Positions 1 to 8,084 of a stretch of 14,369 nt of DNA are shown piece by piece. Position 1 is the stretch's first letter. Each line of letters opens with the position of its first letter. The stretch is taken from contig DMTS01000072.1 of the NCBI GenBank assembly GCA_003477045.1, positions 37,380-51,748 on the forward strand, read 5' to 3'. This DNA is from Candidatus Delongbacteria bacterium (GTDB lineage: Bacteria > UBA4055). Below the pieces are notes generated by a model that searched no databases, was not told the DNA's origin, and saw only the letters and a list, made by a program, of their open reading frames with translations. The position numbers and the translations under genes are program-made.

Positions 1-339
1 GGTGCCAGCCAGACCCAAGTAACGGTTTTTGGATTCATTTTTCTGGTTGTGATAATCGCTATCAGAGGCATGATAAAAAAATCCGAAAAGGGAAGCAATT
101 TTTTCATTACAATGCAGTCAGGTGATAATAAATTAAAAATAAATGAGCTTAACGGAATTCTTTCAAAACATTGTTCAAAAGCAGAAATAAGAAGAATTGA
201 CGACCAGGAAAACAGGACTGAAATAGTACTGTTAGTCGAATTCGATAATCCCGAGGGCATGCAGGGGTTAAGAGAAAGTCTAAGAAATTTTGATCCGTCG
301 ATCAGTTTCAGCATACTTGAGAATAAAGGGCTTATATGA
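1..339 (+). CDS. DUF4956-type membrane protein, C-terminal part (5' end outside window)
   Basis: The frame is open from base 1 and ends at TGA 337-339, giving 112 residues of a longer protein. The visible part starts with a hydrophobic helix (about residues 8-21), followed by a basic GMIKKSEK stretch and a soluble tail of about 85 residues. The tail has alternating beta and alpha character (TEIVLLVEFD, then MQGLRESLRNFDPSISFSIL), which resembles a small ACT/ferredoxin-like regulatory fold. A membrane domain followed by such a cytoplasmic tail fits DUF4956 proteins. The main support is context: the next two genes encode CotH-like and VTC-domain proteins, the usual partners of DUF4956. The stop overlaps the next start in an ATGA, so the genes are translationally coupled. 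Without the N-terminal membrane domain the family call is moderate, and the function is unknown. A GTG at 49 could pass for a start but lies inside the membrane helix. Confidence 0.6.
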   Translation, partial: GASQTQVTVFGFIFLVVIIAIRGMIKKSEKGSNFFITMQSGDNKLKINELNGILSKHCSKAEIRRIDDQENRTEIVLLVEFDNPEGMQGLRESLRNFDPSISFSILENKGLI

Positions 340-2942
340 TAATTCTCAATAAAAGGAAGAGCAGGCTCGATAATGTTATAAAGTTTCTAAAAAAGATACA
401 TAAAGGCGTGTATCTGCTTGCAATTCTTATAGTAATAGCGATACCTTTATATTATAGAATGCTGACTATGCCTGAACCCACTTTTGAAGATCAGATGAAA
501 GATTATTCAAAAGAAGTTACTGCGCCAGAGCTGCAGATCGATATTAAATTTGAAAATTATCAGAAGCTTCTTTACCAAAGAAGACAGGCACTTAGGTCGC
601 GGGGTAACGGCCCATTTAACTATGATGAAAAATTCAATGACATCCCTGCTAAGATTACATATTTAGGGAAAAGTTATAAGGCGGATCTAAGATTAAAAGG
701 TTTAAGAAAGGACCACTATTCGGATTCGACAAGGATGTCGTTCAATATAAAACTGAAAGATGAAAATATTATCATGGGTATGAACAGATTTTCGCTTCAC
801 GACCCTAAGCTGAGAAACTATATATATGAATGGTTGTTTCACAAATTGCTAGGAAAAGAGGGTTTTATTGCTTTAAAATATGATTTTGTGAATGTCACTA
901 TAAATGGCGAAAAATCCGGTATATATGCAATCGAAGAGAGTACCGATAAGGCTCTTCTTGAAAGATACGGTTATTCAGACGGACCTGTTTTCAAATTGAT
1001 GGATGATGCAGATTCCCTTCTTGTAGTAAGTACAGAGGTTTTCAACAAGAAGAAATATAATTCAGAGGAGTGGAAAGACATTACAGAGAAAGCTCTTCAA
1101 ATGGGAAAAGAATTATATAGCGGTAAATATAAGCTCGGATCTATAGCTAATTCAGAAATGTTCGCAAAATATTTTGCATTATGTGATGTTTTCATGTTTT
1201 TTCACGGCACCTTAATAAAGTCTATCAGGGTATATTATAATCCGGTTACATGTAAATTTGAACCGATCGGGTTTGACGGTCATGCTATGACACGAGCCCC
1301 AAATTTCATCAGCTCTGAAGTCGTACAAAGAATCAATGAAGTGCACCAATATTTCTTTGCAGTAACTATGTTTCAGGAGTTTATTTTTCTGAATCAAGAG
1401 AACTACGATGAGGAATTCTTGAAATTATATGCTCAATATCTAAACAAATACTCGTCTGTTGAGTTCATAGATTCTTTTTTTGAAGAGATAACCGAAGAGC
1501 TGAAGTTTAATTTAGGATTAATTTATAAAAACTATCCATTACTTGAAGACTATGTCAACCACTTTGGTCCCGAAACATTTAATTTTTCCAGACTGCATAT
1601 AAATAAACAGGCAAAATATATCCGCGATATGCTTAATTTTAAGGGCATTTTTTCTGATCTGAAAGTTTCTTCAAGGATAGAGAAATCATCGCTGGATCTT
1701 GATACATTCAATCTTGAAGTTTCTAATAATTACCCGCTTTCTTTAATCATCAACAAAATAGTTATAAATGATTCATTGGACCTATTTCCGGTATCAGGCG
1801 ATTTTGCCCTGCCCAACAAATATTCACATTTACGGAATTACAAAAACTTCAAGTTTAAGAATGTCAAAAATATTCCTGAAGAAGTAATCAGTGCAAAACT
1901 TTATTTTACAATTGCAGGACTCTCGGCAGAACATTTTGTTCAAACGGAGTTATATGACAACAGCATAAGAGAATCAATTAATGATATAATCAGAGACGAG
2001 AGCAGCTTAAAAGAACTGAATAAATATTTTATAAGAGATGAAAAAAATACATTAAAGTTTAGGAAAGGAAAGCATATCGTCAAAGAACATATTAAAATAC
2101 CTAAAGGTTATAAAGTTTTAATTCAGTCCGGTACCGAGATTAATTTTAAGGATTCAGCTTTCATGCTTAGTTACTCCCATTTAATTATTGACGGGAATCA
2201 TGACGATCCAATAAAAATCACTTCGGACCAAACGGGCGGCATTGCAGTCTTTGACTGCGACAGTTTGTCGGTGATAAAAAATACAGTTTTCGAAAGTTTG
2301 TCATTTCCCCATAACAATGAATGGAAACTCACAAGCGCAATAACTTTCTATAAGTCTCCAGTCTTAATAGAAAATTCTGAATTTAAAGACAATAGCTCAG
2401 AAGATTATCTGAATGTTAAACTTACGGAATTTAAAATTTTGAATTCTAAGTTCACAAATGTTTTCTCAGACGCTATCGACTCGGATTTTTCGAACGGTGA
2501 AATTACAAACTGTTATTTTAATTCTTCCGGGAATGACGCAGTGGATGTGTCGGGATCAGTAGTTACCTGTTCAGGTTTAGAAATTCATGGTGCAGGCGAT
2601 AAAGCTTTCAGCTCAGGAGAAGGAAGTTTTCTGTCTGTAAACGAAGCAAAAATAGCTGATTCTGAAATCGGATTCGCTTCAAAAGACAATTCAAAAATTG
2701 AAGCATCCGGAATAACGATTAGCAATTGCAAGCTCGGGTTTACGGCTTACCAGAAGAAATCAGAATACGGTCCGGGAAACATTATTGCCGAGAAAGTTAA
2801 GTACGAAAAATTAATTAAAGAGACGCTTGTGGAAATAGGATCGTCAGTAATTCTGAACGGGAAAAATATTGAAGGCGATATTGAGGACGTGAAAGATGAT
2901 TATTTATACGGCAAAGAATTCGGGAGCCCAAGTAAAAAATGA
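336..2942 (+). CDS. Membrane-anchored CotH-kinase-like protein with C-terminal beta-helix region
   Basis: This 868-residue protein has a basic N-terminus and one membrane helix (about 24-41), so most of it probably lies outside the cytoplasmic membrane. Residues 65-430 match the CotH pattern: DLRLKG (117-122), GMNRFSLHD (148-156), SGIYAIEE (194-201), YFALCDVFMFFHG (279-291), then VYYNPVTCKFEPIGFDGH (299-316), the usual 'Y-p-x-x-gkfepI-x-fD' block with a candidate metal-binding Asp314. CotH proteins are atypical kinases known from spore coats and found widely in non-sporeformers. A linker domain (440-580) leads to a right-handed beta-helix-like region (about 590-840) with repeating short turns such as IENSEFKDNS, ILNSKFTNVFSDAIDS and ITNCYFNSSGNDAVD. 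The start ATG has AAAGGG about 5 bases upstream and overlaps the previous stop. The 3' end overlaps the VTC gene by 4 bases. I cannot confirm all kinase catalytic residues by eye, so activity is open. Confidence 0.82.
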   Translation: MIILNKRKSRLDNVIKFLKKIHKGVYLLAILIVIAIPLYYRMLTMPEPTFEDQMKDYSKEVTAPELQIDIKFENYQKLLYQRRQALRSRGNGPFNYDEKFNDIPAKITYLGKSYKADLRLKGLRKDHYSDSTRMSFNIKLKDENIIMGMNRFSLHDPKLRNYIYEWLFHKLLGKEGFIALKYDFVNVTINGEKSGIYAIEESTDKALLERYGYSDGPVFKLMDDADSLLVVSTEVFNKKKYNSEEWKDITEKALQMGKELYSGKYKLGSIANSEMFAKYFALCDVFMFFHGTLIKSIRVYYNPVTCKFEPIGFDGHAMTRAPNFISSEVVQRINEVHQYFFAVTMFQEFIFLNQENYDEEFLKLYAQYLNKYSSVEFIDSFFEEITEELKFNLGLIYKNYPLLEDYVNHFGPETFNFSRLHINKQAKYIRDMLNFKGIFSDLKVSSRIEKSSLDLDTFNLEVSNNYPLSLIINKIVINDSLDLFPVSGDFALPNKYSHLRNYKNFKFKNVKNIPEEVISAKLYFTIAGLSAEHFVQTELYDNSIRESINDIIRDESSLKELNKYFIRDEKNTLKFRKGKHIVKEHIKIPKGYKVLIQSGTEINFKDSAFMLSYSHLIIDGNHDDPIKITSDQTGGIAVFDCDSLSVIKNTVFESLSFPHNNEWKLTSAITFYKSPVLIENSEFKDNSSEDYLNVKLTEFKILNSKFTNVFSDAIDSDFSNGEITNCYFNSSGNDAVDVSGSVVTCSGLEIHGAGDKAFSSGEGSFLSVNEAKIADSEIGFASKDNSKIEASGITISNCKLGFTAYQKKSEYGPGNIIAEKVKYEKLIKETLVEIGSSVILNGKNIEGDIEDVKDDYLYGKEFGSPSKK

Positions 2943-3592
2943 GGTATGAAATTAAGCTTCCCGCTTTAACCGGGCAAATATCGGAACTTGAAACGGCAAT
3001 AAAACTAAACAGTCGATGTTTTAATGAAATATTTTACAAGCGCAGGGTAAACAATATTTATTTTGATGATCTGAAAAATTCATCGTTTTATGAAAATTTT
3101 GACGGGATAGCGAACAGGATAAAGTACAGAATAAGATGGTATGGAAACCAGTTCGGAGAAATTGATCCTATTCTGGAACTCAAAATAAAAAAAGGTTTTG
3201 CAGGATATAAAGAGTCTTATAAGCTGAAAAACTTTAACTTTCATGTTAAAATCAGTTCTGAAGAAATAATTTCGCAAATAATTAAAAATGATATTCCCGA
3301 TCAGGTAAAGGAAGAACTTTTTCTGAAATCCCCTGTCCTTTTTAATTCTTATATGAGAAAATATTTTATTACTTTTGATAAAAAATACAGGCTGACACTC
3401 GACAGCGAAATTGAATATATAAAATTCGAAAAAGGACTTTCTTCAGTCAAGATGGATGACGAATCGGTGGTGCTGGAGCTTAAATATGATATTGAAGATG
3501 AACCTGAAGCCAGAAAAGTAATTAACGATCTGCCTGTAAGAATAAATAAAAATTCAAAATTTTCACGCGGCATTTTAATGACACGGGAATAG
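2939..3592 (+). CDS. VTC-domain (polyphosphate polymerase-like) protein
   Basis: The 217-residue product has no signal peptide or membrane helix and should be cytoplasmic. It has the triphosphate-tunnel layout of VTC/CYTH proteins: RYEIK at 2-6, YFDD at 41-44, basic strand R60-K62-R64-R66 (RIKYRIR), LELK at 79-82, SYMRKYF at 137-143, RLTLDSE at 151-157, LELKYD at 179-184 and SKFSRG at 206-211. These alternating Arg/Lys and Glu residues normally line the tunnel that binds nucleotide or polyphosphate. The eukaryotic member, Vtc4, makes polyphosphate from ATP. For bacterial homologues beside CotH and DUF4956 the reaction is not established, and a nucleotide- or polyphosphate-sensing role is equally possible. 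ATG 2939 overlaps the CotH stop in ATGA. Its stop TAG directly abuts the stop of the convergent GtrA gene with no intervening base. Confidence 0.85.
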   Translation: MRYEIKLPALTGQISELETAIKLNSRCFNEIFYKRRVNNIYFDDLKNSSFYENFDGIANRIKYRIRWYGNQFGEIDPILELKIKKGFAGYKESYKLKNFNFHVKISSEEIISQIIKNDIPDQVKEELFLKSPVLFNSYMRKYFITFDKKYRLTLDSEIEYIKFEKGLSSVKMDDESVVLELKYDIEDEPEARKVINDLPVRINKNSKFSRGILMTRE

Positions 3593-4021
3593 CTATTTTG
3601 AAAACACAAAATATTTTTTTAGAAAAAATGTTGTGATAGATACAGCAAGCACAGATATAAATTTTGCATAAATATACCAAAGTCCGGCTTTTTCCACGAG
3701 ATATAAAAGAAATAGGCTGTCCATTACAAGTGATAAAATAGCGATGATGTAAAATAAAAAGACCTCTTTAAGGAGAGTGAACCTGCCTCTTAAAAAAACG
3801 AATCTTATGCTTAACAGATAATTGATCGCTGATACAAGGATAAAGGATAGAGTATTTGAAATTACAAGATCTATATCAAACTTGCGGTAAAACATCCATA
3901 AGAACAGAATACTGAATAAAAATGAGATTATTCCGACTATAAAAAACACTCCGTACTGCCGGCTTAGTGATTTTTGATTTTGTTCAAGATTAAAATATGA
4001 TTTTACTGAATTGTCAGGCAT
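3593..4021 (-). CDS. GtrA-family membrane protein
   Basis: The 142-residue protein has four predicted membrane helices (about 24-44, 51-71, 86-109, 113-134) after a short polar N-terminus, the length and layout of GtrA proteins (PF04138). It keeps two family signatures: INYLLSIRFVF (66-76) after helix 2 and FFLKKYFVF (132-140) at the C-terminus. GtrA proteins are thought to help move polyprenyl-phosphate-linked sugars across the cytoplasmic membrane and usually sit beside a GT2 enzyme that makes that lipid-linked sugar. Here the upstream GT2 gene overlaps it by 8 bases, and AAGGA lies about 6 bases before the ATG, inside the GT2 gene. It is the last gene of the - strand run and ends base-to-base against the VTC gene. 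Confidence 0.87.
   Translation of the reverse strand: MPDNSVKSYFNLEQNQKSLSRQYGVFFIVGIISFLFSILFLWMFYRKFDIDLVISNTLSFILVSAINYLLSIRFVFLRGRFTLLKEVFLFYIIAILSLVMDSLFLLYLVEKAGLWYIYAKFISVLAVSITTFFLKKYFVFSK
3594..3620 (+). terminator. Weak candidate intrinsic terminator of the DUF4956-CotH-VTC operon
   Basis: Two bases past the VTC stop, TATTTTG (3594-3600) pairs with CAAAATA (3607-3613) across a 6-base loop and is followed by seven T (3614-3620). The position and T-run fit a terminator, but only one G-C pair stabilises the stem. The element lies inside the 3' end of the convergent GtrA coding region, so it may simply reflect AT-rich coding sequence. Confidence 0.28.
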
Positions 4022-4736
4022 TCCGATTCCTTAATAGAAATTTCAGGTATGTTAATCCTGTTTTAAAAATTTTCATTTTGGATTTGCCTTTTCTTTTTCC
4101 GGAATATAATTTCATCGGAACTTCAATTATCTCCGCCTTACATCTGATCTCTTTTATAAGAATTTCTACCATACAAATAAATCCGGGTTCTTTTATTATT
4201 ACACCGTATTTGTCTTTTACGCATTTTAGAAGAGATGGTTTATAAATCCTGTAAAATGAACTTAATGTTAAAACTTTAATATCAAAGCAGAATCTTAATA
4301 GACTGTTAGCCACAAATGAAAGGAATCTTCTCCAAATGGTTGTCTCTTCAAATCCTCCGCCCTGAGCGTATGGGGATGCAAGAACAAGATCAAATCCCAT
4401 TCGGGAAAGGCTGACCATTTTTTCAAGGATATTTACATCGGAAGTGTTATCGGCTTCAATCGTAATTACAAGGTCATCATTTGAGATTTCCTTTGACAAC
4501 AGATATTCAAATCCCAGATTAAAGGAATCGCCGGGTCCCTTATTAACTGATTTTGTTATTATATTTACTTCGTCAAGGCTGAAACATGATCTGATCTTTT
4601 CGATAGTGCTGTCTTTAGAACAGTCATCGACAAACACAAAGAATTTTTTCTCGTCAGGCAGAGCGTTTTTTAATGACCGCGCGAGTTCGTCAATGTTCAA
4701 TTCTTCATTATATACAGGAACTACAAAGTAAAGCAT
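4014..4736 (-). CDS. GT2 glycosyltransferase, polyprenyl-phosphate sugar synthase-like
   Basis: This 240-residue GT-A fold enzyme starts directly at the first beta strand (LYFVVPVYNEE, 2-12). It shows VDDCSKDST (36-44) for nucleotide binding, NKGPG (65-69), an acidic metal site EADN (94-97) in place of the common DAD, and a basic loop KRKGKSKMK (214-222) like the 'R-x-GxSK' loop of dolichol-phosphate mannose synthases. There are no clear C-terminal membrane helices, so the overlapping GtrA gene probably supplies the membrane partner. The likely reaction is transfer of a hexose from a nucleotide sugar to undecaprenyl phosphate on the cytoplasmic face; the sugar cannot be read from sequence. 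GGAAG lies 8 bases before the ATG. The 25-base gap to the upstream epimerase gene shows no terminator, so they should be co-transcribed. Confidence 0.85.
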   Translation of the reverse strand: MLYFVVPVYNEELNIDELARSLKNALPDEKKFFVFVDDCSKDSTIEKIRSCFSLDEVNIITKSVNKGPGDSFNLGFEYLLSKEISNDDLVITIEADNTSDVNILEKMVSLSRMGFDLVLASPYAQGGGFEETTIWRRFLSFVANSLLRFCFDIKVLTLSSFYRIYKPSLLKCVKDKYGVIIKEPGFICMVEILIKEIRCKAEIIEVPMKLYSGKRKGKSKMKIFKTGLTYLKFLLRNRNA

Positions 4737-4761
4737 AGCATTTACTTCCGTTTTTCATTTA

Positions 4762-5733
4762 TTATTTGCCAAGTATCTTTCTCTGCCATTCTATTGTTTT
4801 TAAAAGGCCTTCCTCAAGCGAATATTTAGGTTCAAAACCGAAATATTTCTTTAGTTTTGAAATGTCGGGAACTCTTCTCATAACATCTTCATATTTTCCG
4901 AAAGAAGCATAAGGAATATACTTCAGTTTTGGGTATGTGTCTTTTCCGTTCACTAATTTCCAGATAAGTTCTGCAAGGCCTAATATTGAAATCTCTTCAT
5001 GCGGATTTGATCCTGTATTAAAGATCTCGTTATCTGACTTCGGATCTTCAATAAAGTGAACCAAAGCTGAGACCGTATCTTCAACATATGTAAAAGTTCT
5101 CGTCTGGCTTCCGTCACCATGGATCTCGATCTCTTCCTGATCGAAAGCTTTTGTGATAAAACCGGACTGCGGGCCTCCCCACCAGGTCAGATTATGGTTC
5201 GGGCCGTAGGATCCGAAAAACCTACCGATCGTATATTTAATACCGTATTCTTCATGGTTCGCTATAATATACTGCTCGCCGTATATCTTGGATGATGCGT
5301 AAGCCCATCTTTTTATGGTGGTCGAACCAAGAACAAGGTCAGATTCTTCATGAAAAGGCACATGCGGATTTTTTCCGTACACATCAGAAGTAGAAGCAAA
5401 TATTATTTTTGACTTATCAAGAATACATTTCTGAACAATATTTCTGAGCATAAGATAATTTTCATCCAAAGTTCTAAGGGCATTAGTATATCTAGGTATC
5501 TTCTGAGAAGCTAGATGAACAATAACAGCGGAATGAAAATCTTTCAGGATCAGCGGATTTGCAATGTCACCGAACACGAATTCAAAATCCGGGTGTTTTC
5601 TGATCTCTTCAATGTTCCTTTCAAGCCCATAGCTTAGATTGTCTATTCCGATGACAGAATGGCCTCTTTCAAGAAGTTTTTTTGAAAGGTTCGAACCTAT
5701 AAATCCTGCCGCTCCTGTAATTATTATTTTCAT
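4762..5733 (-). CDS. NAD-dependent sugar epimerase/dehydratase (extended SDR)
   Basis: The 323-residue protein is a typical extended short-chain dehydrogenase acting on nucleotide sugars. It has the Rossmann motif TGAAGFIG (6-13), Asp31 in GIDNLS favouring NAD, VHLAS (72-76), the catalytic Ser/Thr segment STSDVYG (114-120), YASSK with Tyr145 and Lys149, RFFGSYGP (171-178) and GDGSQTRTFTYVEDT (206-220), the usual substrate-binding Arg block. These features match UDP-glucose 4-epimerase-like enzymes and related 4,6-dehydratases or UDP-glucuronate decarboxylases; sequence alone does not separate them. It is cytoplasmic and may supply the nucleotide sugar for the next gene, the GT2. The ATG overlaps the upstream stop in ATGA and has GGAGG 7 bases upstream, so the start is well supported. 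Confidence 0.9.
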   Translation of the reverse strand: MKIIITGAAGFIGSNLSKKLLERGHSVIGIDNLSYGLERNIEEIRKHPDFEFVFGDIANPLILKDFHSAVIVHLASQKIPRYTNALRTLDENYLMLRNIVQKCILDKSKIIFASTSDVYGKNPHVPFHEESDLVLGSTTIKRWAYASSKIYGEQYIIANHEEYGIKYTIGRFFGSYGPNHNLTWWGGPQSGFITKAFDQEEIEIHGDGSQTRTFTYVEDTVSALVHFIEDPKSDNEIFNTGSNPHEEISILGLAELIWKLVNGKDTYPKLKYIPYASFGKYEDVMRRVPDISKLKKYFGFEPKYSLEEGLLKTIEWQRKILGK

Positions 5734-7649
5734 TCAGTAGCCTCCAATATTACATCGCTCTTACGATAAGCAATAAACATCGCGTTTTCAAATATTTTAT
5801 TAAAATTATTTTCTTCGATGTATTCTCTATAAAATTTGTAATAGTGGGCGGTCTGCCTTTCGAAGCCGTCATTAGTCCAGTATTTAGCGTTTTGCGGTAG
5901 CGGCCATAAATGTCCTCTCGGCGACTGCACAGGCATTACAATAACCTCTGGTTCCGCTTCTATAACTTCCTTTTTAAGCTGTTCGAATCCGAGAATTACA
6001 TCGTGGGTTTCGGAGATAACAGGATTAACATCAAGAAGATAATAGAACATCGGCATACCTACAAAGATCATTTTTTTGCTCCGGATATTTTCAGATTTGG
6101 CGAATTCCATAAACTCATCCACAACATCAACTCTTTCTTTAAATGAGTATATACCTGTCAGTTCCGTTGACTTGAACATAGTATTCAGATATGTTACAGG
6201 CAGATCCCGATAGGGCGAGTATGTTTTTGAAATTTGAAATAAAAGCAGAAAAAACAAAATTGAAAAGAAGGGAACTTTAAGGTCAATAAGTTCGGATGAA
6301 GAACTATACAATAAACACAATACGAATGAGACAAAACCCATAAAACCCAGCGATATCAAACCTGTATAAAAACTTAAACCCGATCCGATGAATGAGACAA
6401 TGAGTAAAGATAAAAAGATAAAAAGAAGGTAAAAGATGTTTTCATTCAAGACCTTATTGAACAGAAGAATAAGCACAGACACCGCAAATATAAGTGAGTA
6501 GCTTTGAAGAACATTATCTGAAAATGTAATAAATGAGAATAAAAGAAAAATAGAAGCAAATAGTATTGACGGGATCCTAAATTTTTTAACTTTTAAACTT
6601 AGAATTCCAAAACCGGCAAAAAGCAAAAAAAATATTGAGGATTCCTTAATTATACCATGCATGTCCTTAAAATATTTGCTGAATAGATAAGTGAAAGAAT
6701 AATTTAAGCTCGAATTAACCTGTCCGTTCCCAAAAAGTGTTTTGAACATATTGACGACGGAAAGCCTGTCACTTTCGGATGAAAGGCCGCCGGTATCACC
6801 AAAAATGCTGAGTAGGAACAGAATTAATAAATAAGAAACGATAAGAACGGAGTAATATTGAATCGCAGATATGTACACTTTGTTTTTTTTGCTAAAAAAA
6901 TATAGATAAATCAGAAAAAGAGGCACAGCTGCTGCAAATGTGAACTTTAAATGAATTGATATTGCAACAAACAACGAGCTGAAAACAAGATTTTTCAATG
7001 AATTATTATTACTAATGAAAAACTGTGTTAAAAAATAAAAAGATAAGAGCAAAGAAAATACCGGTAAAGTGTAATAATTTACCGAATTATAGATCAAAAA
7101 AGTTCTGTAAAAGAACAAAAATGAAAGGAGAACCGATAAAAAAGCCAGTTTTTCAGAAAAGAATTTTTTTAATACCGAAAAGATAATTATTCCGAAAAAA
7201 GGTAAAAATATTAAATTCCCTATCCTTGCCCAAATTATAGACGGAGAATTGATTACTGATAGCCATAACCCGCTGACGAATGATGAACCCCATATAAGAT
7301 CGTTATTATATTCAATACTTCCGTGAAGTAATCCCCAGGATTTAGCCAGCTGCCATCCTTCGTCGGTAATATCAAGACCGTAACTTATGATCATGCTTGA
7401 CAAAAATGCTAAGATATTACAAAGAAGAAACGGGTAATATAACTTACTTTTCTTTTTTAATAAAAATGCATAAACTGTTATGAAAAAAATTATCCATACA
7501 AGATAAGCAAAGAACCTTGCAGTTATAAATGATAATTCAGGCTCATTTATTTGTTCTTGAATTATTTTCTGGTTAAAAGGAGATATTAATAAAAGAAAGA
7601 AAACCGCAATTACTATAGCTGAGATATGAAAATTTCTTGAGTAAGACAT
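5730..7649 (-). CDS. Polytopic GT-C-like membrane protein (putative glycosyltransferase)
   Basis: The 639-residue protein has about a dozen hydrophobic segments from residue 10 to about 480, followed by a soluble C-terminal domain of about 160 residues. After the second or third helix comes LDITDEGW (92-99), an acidic 'DEG' loop in the place where GT-C enzymes (GT39/ArnT/PMT types) carry the catalytic Asp/Glu in the first external loop. The C-terminal part has EVIVMPVQ and RGHLWPL (to 584). A close paralogue lies divergently at 12502. I chose ATG 7649 because GAGG lies 5 bases upstream; an in-frame ATG at 7703 falls inside the terminator stem of the upstream pilin gene, so a start there is implausible. 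The predicted role is transfer of a lipid-linked sugar on the outer face of the membrane. Donor and acceptor are unknown. It overlaps the epimerase gene by 4 bases (ATGA). Confidence 0.72.
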   Translation of the reverse strand: MSYSRNFHISAIVIAVFFLLLISPFNQKIIQEQINEPELSFITARFFAYLVWIIFFITVYAFLLKKKSKLYYPFLLCNILAFLSSMIISYGLDITDEGWQLAKSWGLLHGSIEYNNDLIWGSSFVSGLWLSVINSPSIIWARIGNLIFLPFFGIIIFSVLKKFFSEKLAFLSVLLSFLFFYRTFLIYNSVNYYTLPVFSLLLSFYFLTQFFISNNNSLKNLVFSSLFVAISIHLKFTFAAAVPLFLIYLYFFSKKNKVYISAIQYYSVLIVSYLLILFLLSIFGDTGGLSSESDRLSVVNMFKTLFGNGQVNSSLNYSFTYLFSKYFKDMHGIIKESSIFFLLFAGFGILSLKVKKFRIPSILFASIFLLFSFITFSDNVLQSYSLIFAVSVLILLFNKVLNENIFYLLFIFLSLLIVSFIGSGLSFYTGLISLGFMGFVSFVLCLLYSSSSELIDLKVPFFSILFFLLLFQISKTYSPYRDLPVTYLNTMFKSTELTGIYSFKERVDVVDEFMEFAKSENIRSKKMIFVGMPMFYYLLDVNPVISETHDVILGFEQLKKEVIEAEPEVIVMPVQSPRGHLWPLPQNAKYWTNDGFERQTAHYYKFYREYIEENNFNKIFENAMFIAYRKSDVILEATE

Positions 7650-7690
7650 GTAACCTCGAGTTTCAATGCAGCTAATATAATTAAACTGAA

Positions 7691-7719
7691 TAAAAAAAGC
7701 CAATCCTAAGATTGGCTTT
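7691..7719 (-). terminator. Strong intrinsic terminator after the pilin gene
   Basis: AAAGCCAATC and GATTGGCTTT form a perfect 10-bp inverted repeat (7696-7705 and 7710-7719) with a 4-base loop. On the - strand the stem runs straight into a run of seven or more T (to 7692), the classic Rho-independent layout. It lies 23 bases past the pilin stop and should end the pilin transcript before the 7649 gene. Confidence 0.92.
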
Positions 7720-7742
7720 CAAAATCAATTCTTTGAAGAATA

Positions 7743-8078
7743 CTAGTTATGCCATGCTACTGACTGACTAGTCAAATCTGTAGTAGGTACATAACCTGGT
7801 GTGCCGTCTCCTGATACAGTAATGTATGTAGCTCCGATTGATGCTGCGTATCCAACAGGAACGACATTGATATTCACATCAGTTAAGCTAGTTGGCAGAA
7901 TCTGACTTTGTGAATAGTATGTACCAGCTGACTGTGCTACAGTTGCCGCGAAGTTAAGAGCAACTTTTTCTTTTGAGCTTCTGATGTAAGCGTTATATGC
8001 AGGAATTGCAACTGCTGCCAAAATAGCAACGATCACCGCAACAACCAGAACCTCGATCAGTGTAAAACCTTTTCTCAT
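7743..8078 (-). CDS. Type IV pilin-like protein (prepilin N-terminal methylation domain)
   Basis: The 111-residue prepilin begins MRKG, then FTLIEVLVV, the class III signal cut after Gly4 by prepilin peptidase. Mature Phe1 is N-methylated in this family and Glu5 is present. The hydrophobic helix extends to Pro22 (AIPAYNAYIRSS). The short globular part is rich in Ser/Thr and has no cysteine, so there is no disulphide-bonded D-loop. ATG 8078 is preferred over GTG 8087 because the Shine-Dalgarno GGAGG (8087-8091) overlaps that GTG but sits 8 bases before the ATG. The gene has its own promoter, 5' hairpin and terminator. Codon choice differs from its neighbours: by my count 5 of 9 Ile codons are ATC and none is ATA, and AAC and TAC are frequent, as expected for an abundant protein. 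It could be a major pilin or a pseudopilin; no assembly genes are in the window. Confidence 0.92.
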   Translation of the reverse strand: MRKGFTLIEVLVVAVIVAILAAVAIPAYNAYIRSSKEKVALNFAATVAQSAGTYYSQSQILPTSLTDVNINVVPVGYAASIGATYITVSGDGTPGYVPTTDLTSQSVAWHN

Positions 8079-8084
8079 CTTTTT

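Noticed and set aside
336..2942. Spore coat function for the CotH-like protein
   Set aside because: The protein has a membrane anchor and a beta-helix and is in an operon with DUF4956 and VTC genes. No sporulation genes are present and the overall signs are of a Gram-negative-type cell.
7650..7690. Promoter for the 5730-7649 gene in the gap after the pilin terminator
   Set aside because: A TATATT is present on the - strand, but no acceptable -35 lies at 16-18 bases. A promoter is expected here if the terminator is efficient, yet I cannot support a specific one.
7650..7703. ATG at 7703 as start of the GT-C-like gene
   Set aside because: It lies inside the pilin terminator stem; ATG 7649 has GAGG upstream and gives a more normal N-terminus.
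7743..8078. Bacteroidota-type O-glycosylation motif (D-S/T-A/I/L/M/T/V) in the pilin
   Set aside because: I find no Asp followed by Ser or Thr in the pilin, so that known system is not supported as the link between pilin and glycosyltransferases.
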